DNA of 8,130 bases, taken from Vulcanimicrobiota bacterium. GTDB taxonomy: Bacteria; Vulcanimicrobiota; Vulcanimicrobiia; Eremiobacterales; Eremiobacteraceae. The stretch covers positions 1 to 8,130 of the forward strand of contig JAFANK010000226.1 in the NCBI GenBank assembly GCA_019232725.1, in the 5' to 3' direction. The notes beneath the pieces were generated by a model, which worked only from the letters and a program-made list of their open reading frames with translations, made no database searches and was not told the origin of the DNA. Shown one piece after another: positions 1 through 5,853 of the stretch (its first letter is position 1; every line of letters begins with the position of its first letter). The position numbers and the translations under genes are program-made.

Positions 1-156
1 AAGATCGTATCGCAATTGCGACTGTACAGCGCCGTGGGTCCAGCGGTCTACGTGACGTTCGCGCTCGTGGCGCTTGCAAGCTTTTGGCTCTCCGGTATCG
101 GATTTGCCTTCGTGCCGATCTTCTACATGCTTCAGGGTGTCAGGCGAACGCCATGA
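1..156 (+). CDS. C-terminal fragment of a small membrane protein (possibly TMEM175/DUF1211-like)
   Basis: Frame 1 is open from the first base to a TGA at 154-156, giving 51 residues of a gene that begins outside the window. The fragment holds a hydrophobic segment at about residues 13-30 (VGPAVYVTFALVALASFW) and a second at about 31-45 that ends in a short basic tail (GVRRTP). Two closely spaced C-terminal helices, with a Tyr/Pro-rich start and an aromatic end, resemble the last helices of bacterial TMEM175/DUF1211 potassium-channel-type proteins. With so little sequence this is only a guess. Its stop codon overlaps the ATG of the next gene (ATGA at 153-156), which supports the reading frame and suggests coupled translation. 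Confidence 0.6.
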   Translation, partial: KIVSQLRLYSAVGPAVYVTFALVALASFWLSGIGFAFVPIFYMLQGVRRTP

Positions 157-707
157 ACTGGGAATCTCTCGCCGCCATAGGTACGCTGTTATCGGCGCTA
201 GTCATAGCAGTTTCCGCAACGTTTGCCTTACGGCAGGTGAACCAGCTTCGACGCGCGACCCAGCTCGATGGCACGATGCGTATCTTCGCACAGTTCAGCG
301 ATCCAAGTTTCATCCACGCACGCAATTTTGTGCTGAGCGATCTCCAAGATCGGATGGAAGACCCTGGGTTCGTTGATGAGATGCGCAATTACGCGAAGGT
401 AGATATAGCAAAACACCCCGAGTACCGGCTCCTCCTTTTCTTGCAGCTGGTGGGATCGCTCATCAAGAATCGATTAGTAGACGGTCCGGGCGTGTACGAG
501 TTTGCGCAGTATTCAATCGTCAAATCATGGGAAGTTCTCGAGCCTGTGGTTCGGATGCAGCGGGAGAGCACAAATAATCCCTACATGTGGGGCGGCGCAG
601 ACTTCCTCTACGAAAGCGCAAGACGGTGGCTTGAGAAAGACGCTCGCAAGCGCGGCGTCGTTAGCCCGCGCACCGGTGAGCCGTTCAGCGTGGACCAATT
701 CCAGTAG
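153..707 (+). CDS. One-TM hypothetical protein, DUF4760-like
   Basis: The protein has 184 residues. I chose the ATG at 153 because it overlaps the upstream stop as ATGA, has an AGG about nine bases upstream, and puts a clean N-terminal anchor first. An in-frame ATG further upstream (84) would lie inside the previous gene and add an unconvincing Cys-rich leader. Residues 5-27 form one membrane helix (ESLAAIGTLLSALVIAVSAT), followed by a basic stretch (RQVNQLRR) and a soluble, mostly helical domain rich in aromatic and charged residues. The layout of a short helix and then a domain of about 150 residues with a late Trp-rich segment (MWGGADFLYESARRWLEK) resembles the DUF4760 group of uncharacterised membrane-anchored proteins. 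No catalytic motif is visible. The function is unknown, and the family match is from memory of its pattern. Confidence 0.75.
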   Translation: MNWESLAAIGTLLSALVIAVSATFALRQVNQLRRATQLDGTMRIFAQFSDPSFIHARNFVLSDLQDRMEDPGFVDEMRNYAKVDIAKHPEYRLLLFLQLVGSLIKNRLVDGPGVYEFAQYSIVKSWEVLEPVVRMQRESTNNPYMWGGADFLYESARRWLEKDARKRGVVSPRTGEPFSVDQFQ

Positions 708-755
708 CAGGGACTATTCGCAGCCTGGTCCAACAGCAGACCGTCGTTTTGCCCT

Positions 756-762
756 GGAAAGG
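756..762 (+). promoter_or_regulatory. Ribosome binding site deciding the start of the secreted protein gene
   Basis: The purine run GGAAAGG lies eight bases before the ATG at 771. An in-frame GTG at 762 begins inside this motif and would have no room for its own ribosome site, so ATG 771 is the better start. The rest of the 63-base gap after the previous gene (708-770) shows no clear promoter boxes. Confidence 0.55.
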
Positions 763-770
763 TGGTTGCT

Positions 771-1379
771 ATGCGATTAGCCCGCTTTGCGTCGTTATTG
801 GTGGCGAGCGCGATTGCTCTGGTAACACCCGTGCTAGCATCGCAGACAACGATGCCCGCTCAAGCAAATGAGTTATCTCCGCAGATGCTATCCGCCCGCG
901 CGGCACTGGAGAAGTATCAAGACCCGTTCACCGCGATTCGCGAGGGCTATTTCTCCACTGTTGGATGCGTATCGTTTACCACCGCCAGCACGATGAACGG
1001 CATGCCCTATCCTGCCGGTGCTATGGGCGTCCATTTTATCAACATGAAGAACGTCGGTCCTACTCTTGATCCTACGCGGCCACAGGTGCTTCTGTACGCG
1101 CCAACCCCCGATGGCAAGTTAAAGCTCGCCGGCGCAGAATGGTTTATGCCTTACCAAAAGGGCATGAAGCCGCCGACCTTGTTCGGTCACAAGTTTTATG
1201 GGCCCATGATGGGCCACTGGCCGGTAATGCCCAAGGAGCTCGTCCACTATGACCTCCACGTGTGGTTGTGGATGCCGAATCCCAACGGCGTGTTTAGCCC
1301 TACCAACGCAAACCTGCATTGTCCGTCGACCGGCTACAACTTCGCAAATACCACGCCCGATATGGCCATGCCTCACTAG
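771..1379 (+). CDS. Secreted hypothetical protein with conserved His/Trp-rich C-terminal domain
   Basis: The protein has 202 residues from ATG 771. Residues 1-23 are a typical Sec signal peptide: MRLAR, a hydrophobic core (FASLLVASAIALVTP) and VLAS with likely cleavage around 23-24, so the protein should be exported to the periplasm or cell surface. There is no lipobox. The mature part carries conserved-looking blocks: GAMGVHFINMKNV (83-95), PQVLLYAPTPDGKLKLAGAEWF (104-125, a beta-strand-rich segment), a His-rich middle (H140, H149, H159) and DLHVWLWMPNPNGVF (161-175). The two cysteines, C66 and C184, flank the domain and could form a disulfide. Similar uncharacterised proteins with the blocks MGxHF, LLYxP and LHVWxW are widespread in environmental bacteria, but I know no function. 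Clustered His, Asp and Asn might bind metal, which is inference. The NmrA gene starts 18 bases downstream, so the two are probably co-transcribed. Confidence 0.8.
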   Translation: MRLARFASLLVASAIALVTPVLASQTTMPAQANELSPQMLSARAALEKYQDPFTAIREGYFSTVGCVSFTTASTMNGMPYPAGAMGVHFINMKNVGPTLDPTRPQVLLYAPTPDGKLKLAGAEWFMPYQKGMKPPTLFGHKFYGPMMGHWPVMPKELVHYDLHVWLWMPNPNGVFSPTNANLHCPSTGYNFANTTPDMAMPH

Positions 1380-1397
1380 CTCCATCAGATAGTTGGC

Positions 1398-2345
1398 GTG
1401 TCAAAGAAGATCATCGCCGTTATCGGCAGTACGGGCGCACAAGGCGGCGGGCTCGCGCGAGCTATCCTGAGTGATCGCAGTGGTGAGTTTGCAGTCCGAG
1501 CGCTGACGCGTGATCCCGCCTCAGACAGGGCTCAAGAGCTCGCAAAGCTCGGTGCCGAGGTGGTGGCTGCCGATGTCGATGATGCCGAGAGTCTCAAGAA
1601 AGCGTTCGCAGGGGCCTACGGTGCGTATTGCGTGACCTTTTATTGGGCGCATCTTTCTCCTGACCGGGAGAAGGCGGAGGCCAAAGCGATGGCCCACGCT
1701 GCACAACAAGCTGGCCTCCAGCACGTCATCTGGTCGACGCTCGAAGATACGCGTACGTACGTACCGCTCGACGACGATCGAATGCCGACGCTTATGGGCA
1801 AATACAAAGTGCCGCACTTCGACGCAAAGGGAGAGGCCGACGCCTACTTCACCGAGCTCGGTCTCCCGATGACTTTTTCTTACGCGTCATTTTATTGGGA
1901 AAATTTTCTTGGCCGCGGCATGGGGCCGAAAAGAACCGGTGACGGCGCCTATATGCTGAATCTCCCGCTTGGCGACAAGCGGTTGACCGGTATCGCGGCA
2001 GAAGACATCGGGAAGTGCGCCCTTGGCGTCTTCAAACGCCGAGAAGAATTCATCGGCAAACGGATCGGGCTCGCGGGCGATGCGTTGACCGGCGAGCAGA
2101 TGGCCGCCGCGATGAGCAAAGCATTAGGCAAACAGATCCGGTACAACGCCGTGCCGTTTGAGGTGTTTCGCAGTTTGGGATTTCCGGGCGCGGAGGACCT
2201 GGGCAATATGTTCCAGTTCTATGCTGAATTCGAACCGGTGCTCTTGGCTTCACGCGACATAAACCTGTCACGCTCGCTCGATCCTGAACTCCAATCCTTC
2301 GAGCAATGGCTCGACCGCAACGCAAGCGCCATCCCACTGGAATAA
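1398..2345 (+). CDS. NmrA/HSCARG-like NAD(P)-binding protein (atypical SDR)
   Basis: The protein has 315 residues with a GTG start at 1398 and a weak ribosome site; no other start is possible without losing the Rossmann fold. The N-terminus has the dinucleotide motif VIGSTGAQGGGLARAI (8-23, GxxGxxG) and then LTRDP (36-40), whose Arg commonly contacts the NADP 2'-phosphate. ADVDD (58-62) fits the next strand. AAQQAGLQHVIWST (101-114) is the typical strand before the pseudo-active site, and the K-x-x-x-HFDAK segment (137-144) replaces the YxxxK of classical SDRs. The length is normal for NmrA-like proteins. Family members act as NADP-sensing regulators or as reductases of the isoflavone-reductase type, and the sequence does not decide between them. 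It lies 18 bases after the secreted-protein gene. It is probably cytoplasmic, with the substrate unknown. Confidence 0.88.
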   Translation: MSKKIIAVIGSTGAQGGGLARAILSDRSGEFAVRALTRDPASDRAQELAKLGAEVVAADVDDAESLKKAFAGAYGAYCVTFYWAHLSPDREKAEAKAMAHAAQQAGLQHVIWSTLEDTRTYVPLDDDRMPTLMGKYKVPHFDAKGEADAYFTELGLPMTFSYASFYWENFLGRGMGPKRTGDGAYMLNLPLGDKRLTGIAAEDIGKCALGVFKRREEFIGKRIGLAGDALTGEQMAAAMSKALGKQIRYNAVPFEVFRSLGFPGAEDLGNMFQFYAEFEPVLLASRDINLSRSLDPELQSFEQWLDRNASAIPLE

Positions 2346-2377
2346 AGCATCCAGACGGGTGCTATTCGTGTTCTTGA
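2346..2377 (+). terminator. Probable Rho-independent terminator after the NmrA gene
   Basis: Directly after the TAA, AGCATCC (2346-2352) pairs with GGGTGCT (2357-2363) across a four-base loop AGAC. All seven pairs form, one of them a G-U wobble. The sequence that follows (ATTCGTGTTCTTG) is T-rich but not a pure T run. The position, immediately after the last + strand gene and before the convergent - strand genes, is where a terminator is expected. Confidence 0.5.
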
Positions 2378-2396
2378 ATTGTCTAGAGCGAATGCC

Positions 2397-2501
2397 TTAA
2401 CGAGGTTCTTGCTCTGAAGCGTCACTCCACGCGTCTTGGAACAAGCAACCCAAAAGCAACATCACCAGCAGCGTCGCTAGGGGAAATAGCGCGAGGTCCA
2501 T
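2397..2501 (-). CDS. Possible 34-residue one-TM peptide downstream of doxX-like gene
   Basis: A short frame begins with ATG at 2501 and ends with TAA at 2397-2399. It encodes 34 residues: a hydrophobic helix (LALFPLATLLVMLLLGCLF, about 3-21) followed by an acidic, polar tail (DAWSDASEQEPR). A purine run, GGGGGAA, lies ten bases before the ATG at 2512-2518. The gap to the DoxX stop is only 25 bases, so it could be the last gene of the operon. Small single-helix proteins often accompany membrane complexes, but I recognise no family, and a frame this short can arise by chance. The same frame is open further upstream inside the doxX-like gene, but the ATG at 2501 with its own ribosome site is the most sensible start. 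Confidence 0.35.
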   Translation of the reverse strand: MDLALFPLATLLVMLLLGCLFQDAWSDASEQEPR

Positions 2502-2526
2502 GTTAGATACGTTCCCCCGCCCTAGG

Positions 2527-3222
2527 TCATGAAACACTGCCCCTGCGAGCGAGCGGACGCTCAGCCGGGGAGCGCGCCGCCCAAGCGCGGACGCCGCGCT
2601 CACGCATCTCATCAAACGCGTCCAGGAACGGGTCTTGATGCCTGGCGCGCCGGCGCGCGCGATCGAGTCCTAAGGACGAAGGGCCGATAACCGACAAAAG
2701 CAGCGAGCCCGTGCACAAAACCGGCATTGCATCACGCAGTACAAGACTTACGTCCCCTGACGTCGCGGCGATGAGTCCGTACGCCAGCAAGAACATGGCG
2801 GCCAGCCAAGACGCGACCCTGCTCGCCAAGCCAACCAAGAGCAGCACTCCTAAGACGATTTCGGTGACGGTCACCGCGGTTGACAGTTGAGCAGTGGGCA
2901 CAGCCGGCAAGCCGGCATGGGTGTGGGCAAGTGGACCTATGGCCCTCATAAGCGGTGCACAAATCGACTCGAGTTTCCCCGCGTTGGTACACGACTGAAC
3001 ACTTTCGAAGGCCGCGGTGAGAAAAATAAGCCCAAGGCCAATGCGCAGCAGTCCGGCAAGCGTCCGGCCGCCAAATACCATCAACGTCGAGAACGCAAGC
3101 GTTGTACTGACGCCGAACCAGAAAGCAACGTCGAGCGAGGCCTCTCGGTAGTGCAGCATGAGATACGCGATTTGCGTCGCGATCGCTAGCACCAACAACA
3201 CCCTAGCCGTCCAAATCAACAT
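2527..3222 (-). CDS. DoxX-like integral membrane protein with N- and C-terminal extensions
   Basis: The protein has 231 residues from ATG 3222, preceded by GGGAAAACGGA. The core, about residues 54-190, reads like DoxX: LLRIGLGLIFLTAAFESV (58-75), EIVLGVLLLVGLASRVASWL (121-140), LAAMFLLAYGL (140-150) and a final helix with LLLSVIGPSSLGLDR (174-188). The order of helices and the ending in GP..LGLDR are typical. Usual DoxX proteins have about 130-150 residues. Here two extra hydrophobic segments precede the core (about 4-23 and 30-50), and a 45-residue basic, Arg-rich tail follows, probably on the cytoplasmic side. Two cysteines (C78, C88) lie in the first loop. DoxX relatives have been linked to thiol stress and membrane redox partners, but no substrate can be inferred. 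It follows the ligase gene after 52 bases on the same strand with no hairpin between them, so it probably belongs to the same transcript. Confidence 0.75.
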   Translation of the reverse strand: MLIWTARVLLVLAIATQIAYLMLHYREASLDVAFWFGVSTTLAFSTLMVFGGRTLAGLLRIGLGLIFLTAAFESVQSCTNAGKLESICAPLMRAIGPLAHTHAGLPAVPTAQLSTAVTVTEIVLGVLLLVGLASRVASWLAAMFLLAYGLIAATSGDVSLVLRDAMPVLCTGSLLLSVIGPSSLGLDRARRRARHQDPFLDAFDEMRERGVRAWAARSPAERPLARRGSVS

Positions 3223-3274
3223 ACGATCCGTTTTCCCAATGCTTGGTAGCCTATGCAGCAGTTGGGACTCGGCC

Positions 3275-4843
3275 CTATTTTGTGAGAACGCGGCGCAGCG
3301 CGGGATAGTCGATTTTGGCGTTGTGCCGCCGATCGACTGGGATCCGATGAAGGAAGCGTATAGCGTCTATGCGCGCCCATCCAAGTCTTAGCTGTAGCTC
3401 GCCTTTCAGCCGGTCTTTGTCCGAAACTTTCGGCTGAACGGCGAGCACGGTAAGTCCATTGACTGCGACCAGCGCGCTGCGCGCGACGCCCGGGACGTCG
3501 CTGACGGCGGTTTCGACACAAAACGGGAACAACGACTGACCGTCCCGATCGATCCGGGTGCCGCATCGCCCGAGCAGCCACAAGCGTCCTGACGCATCGA
3601 GGTAACCGAGATCCCCCGTGCGGTGCCACACCGTTGTGTCAACCTTGAACTTTGTTTCCGCATCACCGCGACCAGCTAGATAGCCCGGCACGACATGGTC
3701 ACCCGAAACGACGATCTCTCCCGCTTCAGGTGAGGGCAAAGTCATTTGTGCGAAGCGCTCCTCGTCCAGCTGTGATATTGGCTGATCAGACTGCTCTGCG
3801 ATGATGCGTAGTCGCACCGCTCGGACAGGCATCCCCGCTAGCAACCCTGCGCCGTTTTGCATCGCCTTTCGGTCTGCCGTCGTGATGTCGCTGCGTCGAC
3901 AATGCGCGATCGGTTCAGCTTCAGTCGAACCGTACACGGCGCTCGGATCGGCGTGTGGTGCAAGGTTTTGCAGCTCGTCCAAGAGGCGTGGAAACACGGG
4001 CGCTCCGCCGCAAAATATTTTGCGAATTCTTGGCAGTGTCGTCTGAGCGGCTCCAGTGCAGCTCAGCATTCGGCCGAAAAATGCTGGAGAAGCTGTGGCG
4101 CTGGTTACGTTGCACGCAGCGGCATCTTCGTGGGCGTGGGCGCCGTCAACGCGACCAGGGCGACGCAGGTCGACGTCGCTGATGACGCTCGTGACGCCAC
4201 ACGCGAGATTCGCCAGAAGCACGATCGGTAAGGTGGTCAGGTCGACGCTCCCCGTTTGGAGCTCCATCGTTTCCCGAAGCGCTTCAAGCTGCGCGAGCAG
4301 CACGGCGTGCGTCCGCACTGCTCCTTTGGGGACGCCCGTGCTGCCGCTCGTAAAGGTCACGAGCGCGGGGCCGTCCGGTGCCACCGCAAACGCGCTCGGG
4401 CTTGACGCCATGTGGAGCGATCGTCCCCACGGAATCGCTCCAGGCACCGTGCCTGAGCAGATATTGAGTTCAATAGCTCGGACTGCGCGCGAGCGGAAGC
4501 GGAGCAGCTGCCCCAGGGGGCTTGAAAAATAGGCGACCGGCTGTTGCAATGCGCAACATGCGTCCAATATGCGTGTGTCTGCTGAAGGGTCAATGAACAT
4601 CGCCACAGCGCCGATCCGAAGGACTGCGGTCAGCGCGACGTAGAGCTGCGTTTGCATCGGGTGCACGATGAGTACGCCATCGTTGGGACGGATACCAAGC
4701 TCCAGCAAGAGCGCTGCGCCTTGGGCCGCGCGTTCTTGTAATTCACTAAAAGTGGTCGTTCTGCCGCCGCCGTGTTTTTCCACGATGGCCAGCGCGTGCG
4801 GCGTGTCGCGCGCCTGGCGATCCAAGAGCTCGGCGACGTTCAT
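3275..4843 (-). CDS. Adenylate-forming acyl-acid ligase, OleC-like
   Basis: The protein has 522 residues of the class I adenylate-forming (ANL) superfamily, which activates a carboxylic acid with ATP to an acyl-AMP. All core motifs are present in order: the P-loop TFTSGSTGVPKG (163-174), YGSTEAEP (304-311), GEIVVSGDHVVPGYL (375-389), WHRTGDLGYLD (406-416) with the ATP-ribose Asp411, GR (425-426) and the C-terminal catalytic Lys510 in DRRHNAKIDY. Several details match OleC, the beta-lactone synthetase of bacterial olefin synthesis, better than ordinary fatty acyl-CoA ligases: the YG[AS]TEA.P form, WHR.GD.GYLD..GRLW, the P..VE...V..V.RSALV stretch (439-460) and VD.RHNAKI near the end. OleC forms a beta-lactone from a beta-hydroxy acid. 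No OleA, OleB or OleD gene is in the window, so the substrate is open. The start is ATG 4843, overlapping the GNAT stop by four bases. It is cytosolic, possibly membrane-associated. Confidence 0.88.
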   Translation of the reverse strand: MNVAELLDRQARDTPHALAIVEKHGGGRTTTFSELQERAAQGAALLLELGIRPNDGVLIVHPMQTQLYVALTAVLRIGAVAMFIDPSADTRILDACCALQQPVAYFSSPLGQLLRFRSRAVRAIELNICSGTVPGAIPWGRSLHMASSPSAFAVAPDGPALVTFTSGSTGVPKGAVRTHAVLLAQLEALRETMELQTGSVDLTTLPIVLLANLACGVTSVISDVDLRRPGRVDGAHAHEDAAACNVTSATASPAFFGRMLSCTGAAQTTLPRIRKIFCGGAPVFPRLLDELQNLAPHADPSAVYGSTEAEPIAHCRRSDITTADRKAMQNGAGLLAGMPVRAVRLRIIAEQSDQPISQLDEERFAQMTLPSPEAGEIVVSGDHVVPGYLAGRGDAETKFKVDTTVWHRTGDLGYLDASGRLWLLGRCGTRIDRDGQSLFPFCVETAVSDVPGVARSALVAVNGLTVLAVQPKVSDKDRLKGELQLRLGWARIDAIRFLHRIPVDRRHNAKIDYPALRRVLTK

Positions 4844-5853
4844 CGCTCAGCAGCCACGTCCCGGGCAAACAGCGTATATCCGCGCATCTGCCGGCCGAAA
4901 CGGTCGCTCAAACTTCGCGAGCCGACGTTGCCATCGTGCATCAGCGCGTGGATCGTACGGGTGTATCTCAACTCGGCGATACGTGCTCTGCACGTCGCGA
5001 GCAGCAGCGCGCCAAGGCCGGAATATTGCTTGTCCGGCAAGATCGCGATCGTCTTGACGATGGCTGTTTCAATGCGGGCGCCGCGCTGCGCCTCGGCCCA
5101 GTCGGGAAGAGCGAAAACAAACCCAACGGGTCTGTCGCGCTGCTCGGCGATAAAAGCAAGTTCTGCCCGCACGTATTGCTTGAGCGGCTCGTAAATTGCG
5201 TGACACTGGCTGCGCTCGATGGGAGAATACAAAAACGCTGAGCGAAAGCTCTCCGATGAGACGTCAAAGATGCGGTCCACTTCCTGATCGAACTGCTGTG
5301 GTTCGAACTCGCGGATCCGGACCTCCAATTGCTGCATGCGATTGCGAAGCTCGGGCACACGTGGATCGACGCTGTGGACATCTGTTTCGAGAGCAGACCC
5401 ATAATGCGCAAGCGCGTCAAACCCGGCATCGCGGAAGGCTTGCGGCCACTGGTCGGGGTTGTCGGGTTCGAGAAAGAACGGCGGTTCATCGCCCCGCTCG
5501 GTTACGAATCGGTATCGATGCCACGTGTTGCCGTCGATCGGCCCAACCGCTCGTGTACACCCGGCTGCTGCGAGCGAGCGGCAAGCATGCTCGAGCAGAG
5601 CGAGCGCACCGGTGTCCGAGCGGGCGGCAAAGTGCCCGATGTATCCTAAACGCGCGCTTTCGAGCTGCGCTGTTGCACGCCACCATAAAGAACAGCGGGC
5701 CACCGCCTCATCATTCTCGAGCGTGACGAGATGCCGGTCACCCTCTGGCATCGCAATATCTGTCGGCTTCGCCGAAGGCGTTGCCCCGACAGCGGTAAGT
5801 GAATGGAAGAGACCAATGTCCTCCGGTGTGCTGACGGTGATGGTGCTACGCAC
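4840..5853 (-). CDS. GNAT-family N-acyltransferase with two GNAT-like halves
   Basis: The protein has 337 residues. The start is GTG 5853, inside the last codons of the kinase gene (8-base overlap). The next in-frame ATG, at residue 35, would lose the first strand. The C-terminal half is a recognisable GNAT: strand AIVKTIAILPDKQ (264-276), the acetyl-CoA pyrophosphate loop YSGLGALLL (277-285), a helix, then LMHDGNVGSRSLSDRFG (304-320) with the Asn and Ser/Phe pattern of motif B, and Y326. The first half shows a weaker copy: YIGHFAARSDTGALALLEHA (71-90), GCTRAVGPIDGNTWHRYRF (98-116), then PFFLEPDNP (125-133) and WPQAFRDAGF (136-145). This two-half layout is known for several GNATs that use acyl-CoA, acyl-ACP or aminoacyl donors. 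In this operon the acceptor might be the free amine of a homoserine-type lipid headgroup, which is inference only. It is cytosolic, with no signal peptide. Confidence 0.8.
   Translation of the reverse strand: MRSTITVSTPEDIGLFHSLTAVGATPSAKPTDIAMPEGDRHLVTLENDEAVARCSLWWRATAQLESARLGYIGHFAARSDTGALALLEHACRSLAAAGCTRAVGPIDGNTWHRYRFVTERGDEPPFFLEPDNPDQWPQAFRDAGFDALAHYGSALETDVHSVDPRVPELRNRMQQLEVRIREFEPQQFDQEVDRIFDVSSESFRSAFLYSPIERSQCHAIYEPLKQYVRAELAFIAEQRDRPVGFVFALPDWAEAQRGARIETAIVKTIAILPDKQYSGLGALLLATCRARIAELRYTRTIHALMHDGNVGSRSLSDRFGRQMRGYTLFARDVAAER

Noticed and set aside
1753..1764. Palindromic repeat of GTAC
   Set aside because: It lies inside the NmrA coding region and reads as ordinary codons (Arg-Thr-Tyr-Val-Pro). 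It is too short to be a repeat element or a convincing operator.
5196..5726. 176-codon + strand open frame opposite the GNAT gene
   Set aside because: It is antisense to a real coding region, has no motif and has a Cys/Arg-rich composition.
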